The notes: generated by a model not told the origin, from the sequence alone. A DNA stretch of 64,000 bases from Bradyrhizobium sp. AZCC 2262 (GCF_036924535.1 NZ_JAZHRT010000001.1:6386001-6450000); one strand, 5' to 3'; positions 1-9,345 are shown, counted from the stretch's first letter. Translations and numbers: made by a program.

Positions 1-302
1 TCGAGGACGATCCGGACGCGGCCAGGCTCGGCACCTCGTTCGTGCGCAAGCCGCTCTATTCGCGCGAAGGCGCCAACGTCGCGCTCGTCAGCGCCGGCAC
101 CACGCTGATGGAACAGCAAGGCCCGTACGGGGCGGAAGGATTCATCCGGCAGGCTTTCGCGCCGTTGCCGAGCTTCGCCGATCAATACGCGGTGGTCGGC
201 AGCTGGCTGGTCGATCACACGCCATGCGGCCTGTCGATCCGCGAGGACGAGAACCCGATCACCGGCAACACGTCACGCTTCCTGCCGCACGCGATCGTGT
301 AG
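1..302 (+). CDS. Glutathionylspermidine synthase family protein, C-terminal part (5' truncated by window)
   Basis: The reading frame is open from the first bases of the window to TAG. The visible ~99 residues match the end of the glutathionylspermidine synthase / YgiC ATP-grasp family: FVRKPLYSREGANV, then a Gly-Pro-Tyr segment, GSWLVDHTPCGLSIREDE and a closing NTSRFLPHAIV. In this family these segments belong to the ATP-grasp fold that ligates a carboxylate to an amine using ATP. The N-terminal part is outside the window, so a fused amidase domain cannot be judged. It converges on cheR, with 40 bp between the stop codons. Family assignment is from recalled sequence pattern; the substrate is unknown. 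Confidence 0.75.
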   Translation, partial: EDDPDAARLGTSFVRKPLYSREGANVALVSAGTTLMEQQGPYGAEGFIRQAFAPLPSFADQYAVVGSWLVDHTPCGLSIREDENPITGNTSRFLPHAIV

Positions 303-342
303 CGCGGCTGGGCAAGCGGACGCGGTGAGGAGAGGACCAGGC

Positions 343-1221
343 TCAGCGCGCCGCGGCGACGGCCCGCAGGGTTTGCGGCACCAGGGTCGACGCCCCCACC
401 CGTATCACCGGTGCGATGTTCGGACGATAAAGTCCGCGCCGCTCCGGATAGGGCTTGAACGTGTTGGTAATGCCGACCACGGATTCGGCCGCGCCCAGCG
501 CCAGCACGCCATCGGGCTCCAGCATCCGGGAGAGCCGCTCGAAGATATTGGTCTTGGTATTCTGATCGAAATAGATCAGCACGTTGCGGCAGAAGATGAT
601 GTCGAACACGCCAAGATGGGAGAAGTCCTGCAGCAGGTTGAGCTGACGATGCTGCACCATGCTGCGGATCTCGGCATTGATCTGCCAGAGCTCGCCGTTC
701 TGGGCGAAATATTTCACCAGCAACCCGATCGGCAATCCGCGCTGCACCTCGAACTGGCTGAAGATGCCGGCCTTGGATTTTTCCAGCACCGCCTGCGACA
801 GGTCGGTCGCGACGATCTCGGTGCGCCAGCCGGACAGCAGGGGACCTGCTTCCTTCAGGCACATCGCGATCGAATACGGCTCCTGTCCGGTGGAGGACGC
901 CGCGCACCAGATGCGTAAGGCGCGACGGGCCGCACGCGCCTGCGCCATCGCCGGGATAACCGTCTCCCGCAAATGATCGAACGGAATCTTGTCGCGGAAG
1001 AAGAACGTCTCGTTGGTGGTCATCGCCTCGACCACCTCCGCCGTCTGTGCTTCCGCCCCGCTCCTCATCTTCGCGACGAGTTCGGAAATTCCCGGCAGGC
1101 TGGCCTTGCGCGCCAGCGGCAACAGCCGGCTTTCGACCAGATATTGCTTGTCGGCTGACAGATCGAGCCCGGAGCGCTCTTTCAGAAGCTTACGCAGATA
1201 CTCATAGTCTGAAGGCGTCAC
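343..1221 (-). CDS. cheR: Chemotaxis protein methyltransferase CheR
   Basis: SAM-dependent methyltransferase that methylates glutamates on chemoreceptors, opposing CheB. The 292-residue product has the CheR N-terminal helical domain ([18 protein letters not shown]), the TNETFFFRD segment, the SAM-binding [17 protein letters not shown] loop, the ATDLS acidic strand end and [15 protein letters not shown] chose the GTG start because it overlaps the cheB stop as GTGA, the usual sign of translational coupling; a longer frame upstream would run inside cheB. It is the last gene of the cheA-W-Y-B-R operon. Confidence 0.93.
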   Translation of the reverse strand: MTPSDYEYLRKLLKERSGLDLSADKQYLVESRLLPLARKASLPGISELVAKMRSGAEAQTAEVVEAMTTNETFFFRDKIPFDHLRETVIPAMAQARAARRALRIWCAASSTGQEPYSIAMCLKEAGPLLSGWRTEIVATDLSQAVLEKSKAGIFSQFEVQRGLPIGLLVKYFAQNGELWQINAEIRSMVQHRQLNLLQDFSHLGVFDIIFCRNVLIYFDQNTKTNIFERLSRMLEPDGVLALGAAESVVGITNTFKPYPERRGLYRPNIAPVIRVGASTLVPQTLRAVAAAR

Positions 1222-2387
1222 GAACGATCTCCCGAAAACAACCGAACCAGTTTTGGCGCAATCTGAGTGAGCGGCAGAACCGCCGCGCAAATACCTGCAT
1301 TGGCGGCCGCGCCTGGCATGCCCCACACAACGCTGGTCGCTTCATCCTGGGCAATCACGCTGCCGCCGGCGGCGACGATGTCCTTGCCGCCGCGCATGCC
1401 GTCGGAGCCCATGCCGGTCAGAATCACCGACATGATGCCGCCCTGCCAGACGTCGATGGCGGAGTTGAACAGCGGATCCACCGCGGGTTTGCAGAAATTG
1501 ACCGGCGGCCCGTCGTCGAGCGCGATCGCAGTCTCGGCGCCATGGCGCACCGCGCGCATGTGGCGGCCGCCCGGCGCCAGATAGATCCGGCCGGGCTTGA
1601 CGATCTCGCCATCGACGGCTTCATGCGCCGGCCGGCGGCTCGCGCGCGCCAGATGCTCGGCGAGAATCGTGGTGAAGGTCGGCGGCATATGCTGGGTGAT
1701 CAGCACCGGGAAACGATCGATCACCGGGCCGATGTCGGCAACCAGCGTCATCAGGGCCTGCGGGCCACCGGTCGACGAGCCGATCAGGAGCACCCGCGGC
1801 GCCAGCATGCTGAAGGGCTGGCGCGCCAGTTGCAGTTGCGCCACCGGTGCAGCGACCGGCTGGACCGATACGCCGCGTGCCCGCTCAGGGGCCGGCGCGA
1901 TGGACGGGCTTGCGGCCGGCGACGCACGCCGGCGGGCCCTGGCGCCCAGATGACGAATCTTCTGAATCAGATCGTGGTGGAAGGTCTCGGCCGCAGATGC
2001 CTCGCGCGTGCTCTCCGGCTTTGGAATGTAGTCGGACGCGCCGAGCGAAAGCGCCTTGAAGCTGATCTCGGCATTGCGGCGGGTCAGCGTCGACGCCATG
2101 ATGATGACGAGGTCGCGCTTTTTCGCCAGCAGTTGCGGCAGCGCCGAAATGCCGTCGAGCTCCGGCATTTCGATATCGAGCACGGCAACATCGGGCTTGA
2201 TGCGTTCGATCTGGTTGACGGCGTCGAGACCGGTGCGCAGGGAGGCCGAGACCTCCATGTCCGGCTCGGCGCCGATCCAGCGCGAGATCATCCCGCGGAT
2301 CACGACGGAGTCGTCGACCACCATGACGCGCAGCTTGTCCTGCCGTGTCGAGATTGGCGGTGGAGACCTCGTTAACGCAACACTCAT
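1218..2387 (-). CDS. cheB: Chemotaxis response regulator protein-glutamate methylesterase CheB
   Basis: Demethylates or deamidates chemoreceptor glutamates after phosphorylation by CheA. The 389-residue protein has an N-terminal receiver (acidic pair D25-D26, phospho-acceptor D71 in [12 protein letters not shown]), an Ala/Pro-rich linker near residues 150-185, and a C-terminal methylesterase domain with the catalytic Ser in [10 protein letters not shown], the His in ITQHMPP and the Asp in [12 protein letters not shown]. All three catalytic residues are present. The ATG is preceded by a modest GGGTGA. It follows cheY in the operon and overlaps cheR by four bases. Confidence 0.95.
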   Translation of the reverse strand: MSVALTRSPPPISTRQDKLRVMVVDDSVVIRGMISRWIGAEPDMEVSASLRTGLDAVNQIERIKPDVAVLDIEMPELDGISALPQLLAKKRDLVIIMASTLTRRNAEISFKALSLGASDYIPKPESTREASAAETFHHDLIQKIRHLGARARRRASPAASPSIAPAPERARGVSVQPVAAPVAQLQLARQPFSMLAPRVLLIGSSTGGPQALMTLVADIGPVIDRFPVLITQHMPPTFTTILAEHLARASRRPAHEAVDGEIVKPGRIYLAPGGRHMRAVRHGAETAIALDDGPPVNFCKPAVDPLFNSAIDVWQGGIMSVILTGMGSDGMRGGKDIVAAGGSVIAQDEATSVVWGMPGAAANAGICAAVLPLTQIAPKLVRLFSGDRS

Positions 2388-2463
2388 TAATTCACCCGAC
2401 TCGACTCAAGCGGCACACTTACAAAACAACGCCGAAGGCCGTTGAGCCGCCGGGATCACCTAC

Positions 2464-2829
2464 TCAGAGCAGGCCGACTTCCTGGAACTTCGCGGTGACG
2501 ATGTCCTTGTCGAACGGCTTCATGATGTACTCGTTGGCACCGGCATGCAGCGCCCGTGCAATGTGTGCGACGTCGTTTTCGGTGGTGCAGAACACCACCT
2601 TGGGCGCGTCGCCACCGGGCATGCGGCGCAGATTGCCGAGGAATTCGTAACCGTCCATGACGGGCATGTTCCAGTCGAGCAGAACCGCTTCGGGCATGGC
2701 GCGCTTGCAGACTTCAAGCGCCTTTTGGCCGTCCTCGGCTTCGACGATCTGAAAGTCGAGACCTTCGAGGATGCGGCGTGCGACTTTTCGGATGACGCTC
2801 GAGTCATCGACCACCAGACATGTTTTCAT
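2464..2829 (-). CDS. cheY: Chemotaxis response regulator CheY
   Basis: Single-domain receiver of 121 residues that, when phosphorylated by CheA, acts on the flagellar motor or as a phosphate sink. The receiver residues are all visible: D8-D9, phospho-acceptor D52 in LLDWNMPVMDG, the Thr in VVFCTTEND and the Lys in YIMKPFD. A strong GGAGG lies seven bases before the ATG. It lies between cheW and cheB on the same strand. Nothing distinguishes a motor-binding CheY from a sink CheY here. Confidence 0.93.
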   Translation of the reverse strand: MKTCLVVDDSSVIRKVARRILEGLDFQIVEAEDGQKALEVCKRAMPEAVLLDWNMPVMDGYEFLGNLRRMPGGDAPKVVFCTTENDVAHIARALHAGANEYIMKPFDKDIVTAKFQEVGLL

Positions 2830-2887
2830 TTCAGGCCTCCAACTACACCAGATCCCAAGAGGGATGTTTCCATTCCAAATTCGGTCT

Positions 2888-3358
2888 TCATGCCGCCATC
2901 AGGTCCGGCACGATTTCGAGAACGCGATCGACGTCGAGGACGACCATGAGCTGGCCGTCGAGACGGTGAACACCGCCGGCGAGCTTGGCCATGCGGGGAT
3001 CGAGATTGACGGGGTTTTCCTCGCGGCCGTTATCATGGAGTTTCAAGACCTCGCCGATCTGGTCGATCAGCAGGCCGTAGGACTCGCCGCGCAGATCGAC
3101 GCCGACCGCCATCGGCGGCTTGCCGTCGTCGTTCTTGGGCAGGCCGAGGCGAGCACGCATGTCGACCACGGTGACGATGCGGCCGCGCAGATTGAGCACG
3201 CCGGCGATCTCCGCCGACGACAGGGGAACGCGGGTCAGCCGTTCCGGCATGAACACGTCCTGCACCCGCGAGATCGGCAGGCCGAACAATTGCCCGCCGA
3301 TCACCGCGGTGACGTATTCGGCCACGGTGCCCTCGATGGTCTCGGTCTTGGTTGTCAT
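2888..3358 (-). CDS. cheW: Chemotaxis coupling protein CheW
   Basis: Adaptor of 156 residues that links chemoreceptors to CheA in polar signalling arrays. The CheW fold is recognisable from VTAVIGGQLFGLPISRVQDVF, the IAGVLNLRGRIVTVVDMRARLGL core and the VGVDLRGESYGLLIDQIGEVL strand pair. It starts 12 bp after the cheA stop, with AAGG upstream of the ATG. A short charged N-terminus precedes the fold, and there is no extra domain. Confidence 0.93.
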   Translation of the reverse strand: MTTKTETIEGTVAEYVTAVIGGQLFGLPISRVQDVFMPERLTRVPLSSAEIAGVLNLRGRIVTVVDMRARLGLPKNDDGKPPMAVGVDLRGESYGLLIDQIGEVLKLHDNGREENPVNLDPRMAKLAGGVHRLDGQLMVVLDVDRVLEIVPDLMAA

Positions 3359-3370
3359 GATCTTACCTTC

Positions 3371-6145
3371 TTAAGCCGCTTTCCTGGTCTCGGCGGTCTG
3401 TTCCTTCAGCGCCGCGATCAGGCCGGGACGGTCGAACTTGGCGACGTAGTCGTGGAAGCCGGCCTGTCGCCCGCGCTCGATCGCCGCCGGCGACACCAGC
3501 GAAGACAGAGCGATGATCGGCATCGTGCTCAGATTGTGGTCGGCGCGGATCGTCTCGGCGAACTCGAAGCCGTTCATGTCCGGCATCTCGATGTCGGTCA
3601 GCACCACGTCGAATGTGTGGCTCGAGCGCAGCGCGGCGAGGCCCTCCTGCGCGTTGACGGCGACCCGCACTTTGTAGCCGGCGGCCTTCAAGACCGGCGC
3701 CAGCATGTTCCGGAAGAACGCTGAGTCATCGACCAGCAGCACCGATTGCGCCGTCGACGAGGCCCGCATCTCCTTGCGCGAGAACCAGTCGGCAAACGCC
3801 ATGGGGAGGAAGTGGCCGACGTCGATCACTTCGGTGGCCTGGCCCTTGATCACGGCCGAACCGAGAATGCCGTCCTGCTGGCCGGCGACCTCGATGTGCA
3901 GCCGCTCCTCGACGATGTCGATGATCTCGTCGACCACGAGCCCCATCGAGCGGCCGTCGTCGGCAAACACCAGGATCGGCTGCGAGCCCTGGGTCTGGAC
4001 GGTGACCCCGGTCATCTGCACCAGCGGCATCAGCTGCTCGCGGTACTGCACCATGTAGCGGCCGTTAGAGAGCTCGATCTTGTCGGTGGCGATCTCCTCC
4101 AGCCGGGTAACGAGCCCGAGCGGGACGGCCTTGGGCTGGCTCGATCCGGCGCGGAACACCAGCAGCGAGGTGAGCTGTTCACCGCCGATCGCATGCGCCG
4201 CAGACGCCTCGTCCGCCATCTCATGGGCCGAGGAGCCGGAGGCGCCGAGCGCTTTGGCAATGCCGTTGGGGTCGATGATCATGATCACGGCGCCATCACC
4301 CAAAATGGTGTTGCCGGAGAACATGTCGATGTGCCGCAGCTTGGTGGACATCGGCTTGACCACGATTTCTTCGGTGTGGAATACGCCGTCGACCACGATG
4401 CCAAAGGTCTGGCTGCCGACCTGCGTCACCACGATAAAACCGTTCTCGGGGTCGCTGGATGATCCGTCGTCGATCTTCAAAAGCTTCTTCAGGTGCATCA
4501 GCGGCAACAGCTTGTTGCGCAACCTGAGGACAGCGGTGTCCTTGATGCGCTCGATGCGGTGTTCGGAGTTGGCGCGGGCGCGCACCAGTTCCACCACAGA
4601 CAATTGGGGGATCGCAAAGCGGTCACCAGCGGCTTCCACGATCAGGGCCGAGACGATGGCGAGCGTCAGCGGGATCTTGATGGTGACGGAGGAACCCTCG
4701 CCGGCCACCGACTTGATGTCGATGGTGCCGCCGATCTGGTCGATATTGGTGCGCACCACGTCCATGCCGACGCCGCGGCCGGAGACCGAGGTGACGGCAG
4801 CCGCCGTGGAGAAGCCCGGGGCAAAGATGAACTTGTGGATCTGGGCTTCGGTCATCTTCTCCAGTTCGGCCTCGCTGACGAGACCGTTCTGCAGCGCCTT
4901 GGCCTTGATCCGCTCGGTGTTCAACCCGCGGCCATTGTCGGCGATGCAGATGATGATGTGGCCGCCCTCGTGATAGGCTGATAGCCGTATCGTGCCCTGC
5001 TCGCCCTTGCCTGAGGCCAGCCGCTCGGCCGGGGTCTCGAGGCCATGGTCGGCGGAGTTGCGCACCATGTGCGTCAACGGATCCTTGATCAGGTCGAGCA
5101 CCTGGCGGTCGAGCTCGGTGTCGGCGCCGTGCATCTCGAGTTCGATCTGCTTGCCGAGTTCGCCGGAGAGATCGCGGACGATTCTGGGCAGCTTCTGCCA
5201 GGCATTGCCGATCGGCTGCATCCGCGTCTTCATGACGCCTTCCTGCAGCTCGGCGGTGACGTTCGACAGCCGCTGCAGCGGCACCTTGAACTCGGTGTCC
5301 TCGTTGCGGCGGGAGATTTCCAGGAGCTGGTTGCGGGTCAGCACCAGCTCGGAGACCATCGTCATCAGATGTTCGAGCGTGTCCACGTTGACGCGGATCG
5401 ACTGGTTGGCGATCTTGTCGGCTTCCTGAACATCGGTATCGGCGACCGCGGCGCGCTTGGCCGGTTTGGCCTTCGCGGTTTCCTTGGCGATTTCCTTGGC
5501 TTCCGGCACGGTGGCGGCTGGCTTGGCGGCGGGCGCGGCCGGCTTGGCGACAGGAACCGGCGCGGGTTTGGGCGCGGGGGCGGCTTCGGTCTCGGTCTCG
5601 CGGAAGGCGCGTTCGAGGTCGTCGAGCGAGACCTCGCCGGGACGCAACGGGCGTTCCAGTACCTGGTCCACCAGCGTGCCCTTGGCAACTTCCTGGGCGA
5701 TCGCGGGCTGCACCGGGGGTGCGGCAACCACGGGGACCGGCGCGGCAACCGGCTCGGCCGCGGCATGCTTGGCGCCTTCGGCCATCGCGTGCAGTTTCTC
5801 GATCAGGTCTTCGTCGGTGCCCTCGGGCTCGGTCTCGGTCGCTTCCAGCCCGGCCAGAATCTCTTTAATGCGGTCGATCGAAGAAAGGATCAGCGTCACG
5901 GCTTCGGCCTTGACCGGCATGCCGTCGCGGAATTTGCCCATCAGGGTCTCGCCAGCATGGGCCAGCGCTTCCAGCCGCGGCAGCCCCAGGAAACCGCAGG
6001 TGCCCTTGATGGTGTGGACCAGGCGGAAGATATTATCCAAAATCTTCGCGTCGCTCGGGTCCTGCTCGAACCGCACCAACTGATTGTCGACCGTATCCAG
6101 GCTTTCGCTGGTTTCGGTCAAAAACTCCCGCAATAAGTCATCCAT
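3371..6145 (-). CDS. cheA: Chemotaxis histidine kinase CheA with C-terminal receiver (hybrid CheA-REC)
   Basis: Central kinase of the pathway. The 924-residue protein shows, in order: an HPt domain (phospho-His about residue 44 in LVHTIKGT), a long Ala/Pro/Lys-rich linker (about 110-250), a dimerisation helix pair (VDTLEHLMTMVSELVLTR), an HATPase domain (HMVRNSADHG, IADNGRGL, GRGVGMDVV), two successive CheW-like domains, and a receiver at the C-terminus (VLLVDDSAFFRN, TDIEMPDMNG). The fused receiver suggests an internal phosphate sink, as in FrzE-type kinases. I start at MDDLLREFLTE, where family similarity begins, nine codons after the first in-frame start. Confidence 0.94.
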   Translation of the reverse strand: MDDLLREFLTETSESLDTVDNQLVRFEQDPSDAKILDNIFRLVHTIKGTCGFLGLPRLEALAHAGETLMGKFRDGMPVKAEAVTLILSSIDRIKEILAGLEATETEPEGTDEDLIEKLHAMAEGAKHAAAEPVAAPVPVVAAPPVQPAIAQEVAKGTLVDQVLERPLRPGEVSLDDLERAFRETETEAAPAPKPAPVPVAKPAAPAAKPAATVPEAKEIAKETAKAKPAKRAAVADTDVQEADKIANQSIRVNVDTLEHLMTMVSELVLTRNQLLEISRRNEDTEFKVPLQRLSNVTAELQEGVMKTRMQPIGNAWQKLPRIVRDLSGELGKQIELEMHGADTELDRQVLDLIKDPLTHMVRNSADHGLETPAERLASGKGEQGTIRLSAYHEGGHIIICIADNGRGLNTERIKAKALQNGLVSEAELEKMTEAQIHKFIFAPGFSTAAAVTSVSGRGVGMDVVRTNIDQIGGTIDIKSVAGEGSSVTIKIPLTLAIVSALIVEAAGDRFAIPQLSVVELVRARANSEHRIERIKDTAVLRLRNKLLPLMHLKKLLKIDDGSSSDPENGFIVVTQVGSQTFGIVVDGVFHTEEIVVKPMSTKLRHIDMFSGNTILGDGAVIMIIDPNGIAKALGASGSSAHEMADEASAAHAIGGEQLTSLLVFRAGSSQPKAVPLGLVTRLEEIATDKIELSNGRYMVQYREQLMPLVQMTGVTVQTQGSQPILVFADDGRSMGLVVDEIIDIVEERLHIEVAGQQDGILGSAVIKGQATEVIDVGHFLPMAFADWFSRKEMRASSTAQSVLLVDDSAFFRNMLAPVLKAAGYKVRVAVNAQEGLAALRSSHTFDVVLTDIEMPDMNGFEFAETIRADHNLSTMPIIALSSLVSPAAIERGRQAGFHDYVAKFDRPGLIAALKEQTAETRKAA

Positions 6146-6270
6146 GAAACTGGCCTTCGCACGCACCGGCACGCGACATCGACGCGCCTTACGGAACGAG
6201 GCCAGCTTCTATGCAAAGCGTTTAATATTGGTTGCTCAAATGGAAAAGAACGGGATCAACAAAGAGATAA

Positions 6271-6300
6271 GGCGGCAGAAATGAATTCTGCCGCCTGTTT
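6271..6300 (-). terminator. Hairpin with 10-bp perfect stem between cheA and chpT
   Basis: A perfect GGCGGCAGAA / TTCTGCCGCC stem closes a five-base loop. Read on the minus strand, in the direction of chpT transcription, it is followed by TTATCTCTTT; read on the plus strand it is followed by TGTTTT. It probably ends chpT transcription before the che operon and may work both ways. Confidence 0.55.
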
Positions 6301-6317
6301 TCAACACTTGGTTAACC

Positions 6318-6386
6318 TTAAACGCGCTTCAGCGCGTTCTGGGATCGCGCCTAAACGCGTTCAGGGTTTGCGCGTTGGCGCGCGCT
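6318..6386. repeat. Short GC-rich inverted motifs between cheA and chpT
   Basis: The stretch carries several overlapping copies of GCGCG-centred inverted motifs (CGCGCTTCAGCGCG, AACGCGTT, GCGCGTTGGCGCGCGC). It is non-coding and reads like part of a palindromic intergenic repeat. I see no promoter that I can place with confidence. Confidence 0.35.
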
Positions 6387-7037
6387 TTAAGCCGCGGTAA
6401 CGATCACCTTTTCCCCGTCGGGCGCAAGCGTCACGCTGAGCCCGCAGGCCTGCGCCAACAGCCGCGTATAGTAAGGCTGCACCGCATGCGCATCGACGGA
6501 AGCCGTCGAGTTCACGCTCAGGAGATCGGCGATGTTCTGTGGCAGGCGGGCGTTAAGGCCGGCCGACGTCACGCGAAAACTCATCGTCTCGCCGTCGCCG
6601 ATCGGATCGACCGTCAACGTACCGCCGCGCGGGATCGTCTGCTGCGCAATGATCAGCATGTTCAGCAGCAGCTTGACGCGGTTCTTCGGCAGCAACAGCC
6701 GCGGCAGATTCCAGGTGATGGTGATCTTGCCGTCCTCGATGTGGCCGCGCGCCATGGTCTGCGCATCGCCGAGATCGATCTGCGCACCCGCCGATCCCGC
6801 GGCGCCAAACGCCAGGCGGCAGAACTGCAATCGCGCCGAAGCGGTCTTGGCGCTCTTGCGGATCAGATCGAGCGCGAAATCGCGGTCTTCGGGTTTCGGG
6901 TTGTCGTCAAGTACCTCAAGCCCATTGACGATCGCGCCAACCGGGCTGATGAGATCGTGACAGACTCGCGAACACAACAGCGCCGCAAGTTCGAGGGCAT
7001 CGGGAGCAGGACCGGGAGACGGAGTGCCAGACATCAT
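6387..7037 (-). CDS. chpT: Histidine phosphotransferase ChpT-like protein
   Basis: In Caulobacter ChpT passes phosphate from CckA to CtrA and CpdR in cell-cycle control. This 216-residue protein has the phospho-His helix (LLCSRVCHDLISPVGAIVNG, resembling a DHp helix) and a degenerate HATPase-like C-terminal domain (DUF2328 / HPTransfase_C) without clear ATP-binding G boxes, as expected of ChpT. The start is the first of two adjacent ATGs, behind AGGAA; an extra 18-residue extension is possible but has no recognisable content. It lies immediately upstream of the che operon on the same strand but is separated by a hairpin, so it is probably its own transcript. Confidence 0.85.
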   Translation of the reverse strand: MMSGTPSPGPAPDALELAALLCSRVCHDLISPVGAIVNGLEVLDDNPKPEDRDFALDLIRKSAKTASARLQFCRLAFGAAGSAGAQIDLGDAQTMARGHIEDGKITITWNLPRLLLPKNRVKLLLNMLIIAQQTIPRGGTLTVDPIGDGETMSFRVTSAGLNARLPQNIADLLSVNSTASVDAHAVQPYYTRLLAQACGLSVTLAPDGEKVIVTAA

Positions 7038-7120
7038 GGGTTCCTGGAAAGCCGCCGAATCGCAAATTGCTGGCGGGCAGTTACGAATCACGCGTGCTTA
7101 TCGGTTTGATACACTGCGCA

Positions 7121-7143
7121 GCCCCGTGCTGCCAGCACGGGGC
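7121..7143. promoter_or_regulatory. Perfect 23-bp palindrome in the chpT-cysQ divergent region
   Basis: Two 11-base arms (GCCCCGTGCTG and its exact complement) flank a single central C, in the short region between the divergent chpT and cysQ starts. It could be an operator for a dimeric regulator or a cruciform/hairpin; the sequence alone does not decide. Confidence 0.4.
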
Positions 7144-7184
7144 GGCAATGGTAAGGCAGGACGAACAGCAAATAGGCTTAGCTC

Positions 7185-8009
7185 ATGAATGAGGCACGTC
7201 CGCCCGCACTCGACTGCGATGCCGCCGCGGCGCTGATCGAATCGCTGACCGACACCGTGATCCGGGCTGGCGCTGCGATCCTTGCCGTCAACCGTTCCGC
7301 CATGAAGGTCGACGGCAAGACCGACGGATCGCCGGTAACGGAGGCCGATCTGGCGGCTGACCTGGTCATCGCCGAGGGCCTTGCCCGGGTGGTGCCCGAT
7401 ATACCGTCGCTGTCGGAAGAGCGCACCGCGCAGGCCACACTGCCCTATCGGGGAAGCTTCTTCCTGATCGACCCGCTGGACGGCACCAAGGAATTCGTCG
7501 CCGGCCGCAACGAATTCACCGTCAATCTGGCGCTGGTGAGCCACGGAACACCGCTGCTCGGCATTATCAGCGCGCCCGCGCTCGGGCTGATCTGGCGCGG
7601 CATTGTCGGACGCGGCGCGGAACGGCTGACGCTTGGCAAGGGTAAACCGTTGATCGAGCCGATTCACACCCGTCCCTGCCCGCCGCGCGGCCAACCGTGG
7701 ACGGTCGCGGTCAGCCGTTCGCATGGCGATGCCAGGACGGAAGCCTTCATTGCGGCAAGGCCGGGCGCGGTACGCTGTGAACTCGGCTCGGCGGTCAAAT
7801 TCGGCCGGGTCGCCGAAGGCGGGGTCGATATCTATCCCCGGCTGTCACCGGTCTCCGAATGGGACGTGGCTGCGGGTCATGCGGTCGTCTTGGCCGCCGG
7901 CGGCAGGGTCACGAATTCAAGCGGCGCAGCGCTGCAATTCGGCACCGAGCGAAAGGATTTTATCGTTCCGGAATTCATCGCCTGGGGCGATCCGAACGCG
8001 GCAGTGTGA
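7185..8009 (+). CDS. cysQ: 3'(2'),5'-bisphosphate nucleotidase CysQ
   Basis: Member of the inositol-monophosphatase fold that hydrolyses 3'-phosphoadenosine 5'-phosphate to AMP, recycling the by-product of sulfate assimilation. The 274-residue protein has the metal-site motifs of the family: EADLAADLVIAEGL, the Glu in SLSEER, LIDPLDGTKEF (the DPLDGT signature followed by KEF, typical of CysQ) and SEWDVAAGHAVVLAAGG. It is divergent from chpT and converges on a YHS-domain gene. No sulfate-assimilation gene is adjacent. Confidence 0.92.
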   Translation: MNEARPPALDCDAAAALIESLTDTVIRAGAAILAVNRSAMKVDGKTDGSPVTEADLAADLVIAEGLARVVPDIPSLSEERTAQATLPYRGSFFLIDPLDGTKEFVAGRNEFTVNLALVSHGTPLLGIISAPALGLIWRGIVGRGAERLTLGKGKPLIEPIHTRPCPPRGQPWTVAVSRSHGDARTEAFIAARPGAVRCELGSAVKFGRVAEGGVDIYPRLSPVSEWDVAAGHAVVLAAGGRVTNSSGAALQFGTERKDFIVPEFIAWGDPNAAV

Positions 8010-8042
8010 GTTTCGCAGCAGTTCGCTACAGCCGCCACCTCG

Positions 8043-8549
8043 CTACTGCGCGAGCCCTCGCTCCAGCGCTGGCCAGCGCGCGGCGGCGTCTTTCAGGAAA
8101 CGTGCCGGCTCGGCGGCGAACGCATCGCGGTTTTCCTCGCGGCCAAACAGATAGAGCCGTTGACCCGCGACTACCCAGAAGCGCGGGTTGCCCGCATAGG
8201 TTACCCCGCGTCCCAGATCGACGGGGTCATAGCCGCCGAACTGCGGCCCGTAGATTTCCGGATGCGCCACGAAGGAGGCGCGATTGCCTTCGTTGCGGAA
8301 ACGCCAGACAGCGCCGGCTTCGCGGGCCTCGAAGTCGGGCAAGCCTTGAAAGGCCATGGATTCCGTGAAATAGGCGACGGGATCGAAGCCCTCGATGGCG
8401 AGCCCGGAATAGCGGTTCACCACCACGCGCTCGGTGGTCGCGGCCCACGCGGCGAAATCAAGGCTGAGCGCAGCAAAAAAGCCCGCCAATAAGGCAAAAA
8501 GGGCTATTCCGGGGCGCGAACCGTATCTTTCCTGCCGTTGTGCCGTCAT
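8043..8549 (-). CDS. YHS domain-containing exported protein
   Basis: The 168-residue product has an N-terminal hydrophobic segment (about residues 14-36, ending AAWA) that looks like a signal peptide or anchor. A YHS-type domain follows: AIEGFDPVAYF, then FRNEGNRASFVAHPEIYGPQFGGYD. Such domains often bind metal or occur in copper/heme-associated proteins, but the Cys usually following the second motif is absent here, so metal binding is uncertain. I start at MTAQRQERYG because the earlier in-frame start adds only a charged stretch. It converges on cysQ. Confidence 0.75.
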   Translation of the reverse strand: MTAQRQERYGSRPGIALFALLAGFFAALSLDFAAWAATTERVVVNRYSGLAIEGFDPVAYFTESMAFQGLPDFEAREAGAVWRFRNEGNRASFVAHPEIYGPQFGGYDPVDLGRGVTYAGNPRFWVVAGQRLYLFGREENRDAFAAEPARFLKDAAARWPALERGLAQ

Positions 8550-8661
8550 AGTTGGTGCCGATAACATTGCGAGTCGAGGGGACACTGGGCGCAACCTAGA
8601 GCCATGCTTGTTGGCGTCAGGTTAAGGCGGCGGCCAGAATTTCGATGCCAGGGGTTCTTTC

Positions 8662-9324
8662 ATGACGTTTGCTTCACGCCTAGCCGCGGTGACGTTTGCC
8701 GCGCTGATGTGCTGGACCGTGTCGGCTTCCGCGCAGCAGCCGCCGCCGGCCTATCCGGCGCAGCAACCACCACCGGCCTACCCGGCACAACAGCCATATC
8801 CTGCCCAGCCGGCGCCGCCGCCACAGCGCCAGGCAGGCCCGGACACCTTCGAACCTGGCGAACTGGTTTCGGCCGGGCACAAATTCTTCGGCAATGTTTC
8901 GCGTGGACTGGCATCCATCATCGAGCGCGCGGTCAGCCAATGGGGCCTGCCCAACGGCTATGTGCTCGGCGAGGAAGGCTCGGGCGCTTTTGTGGCGGGC
9001 CTGCGGTATGGCGAAGGCACGCTCTACACCAAGAACGCCGGCGATCTGCGGGTCTACTGGCAGGGGCCGTCGGTCGGCTTCGACTGGGGCGGCGACGGCG
9101 CGCGCACCATGACGCTGGTCTACAACCTGCCCGCGACCAATGCGATCTATCAGCGCTTCGTCGGTATCGACGGCTCCGCCTATATCGTCGGCGGCTTCGG
9201 CATGACCGCGCTGACCGCCAACAACATCGTGCTGGTGCCGATCCGCTCCGGCATCGGACTGCGGCTCGGCGCCAATGTCGGCTATCTCAAATATACCCCG
9301 CGCGCGACCTGGAACCCGTTCTGA
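8662..9324 (+). CDS. DUF1134 family envelope protein (EipA-like)
   Basis: This 220-residue exported protein has a signal peptide (cleavage likely after SASA), a Pro/Gln/Ala-rich segment with a tandem AQQPPPAYP repeat (about residues 25-50), and a conserved DUF1134 domain (SAGHKFFGNVSRGLASIIE, YVLGEEGSGAFVAGLRYGEG, VGFDWGGDGAR). In Brucella the DUF1134 protein EipA is a periplasmic factor for envelope integrity; the role here is inferred from that. AGGGG precedes the ATG by seven bases. A palindromic repeat follows the stop. Confidence 0.85.
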   Translation: MTFASRLAAVTFAALMCWTVSASAQQPPPAYPAQQPPPAYPAQQPYPAQPAPPPQRQAGPDTFEPGELVSAGHKFFGNVSRGLASIIERAVSQWGLPNGYVLGEEGSGAFVAGLRYGEGTLYTKNAGDLRVYWQGPSVGFDWGGDGARTMTLVYNLPATNAIYQRFVGIDGSAYIVGGFGMTALTANNIVLVPIRSGIGLRLGANVGYLKYTPRATWNPF

Positions 9325-9345
9325 GCCCGTTGTCGGGAGCGTGAT

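Noticed and set aside
1047..2375. Long plus-strand ORF (442 codons) opposite cheB
   Set aside because: High-GC antisense shadow of a fully conserved gene; the product is Arg/His/Gly-rich with no domain.
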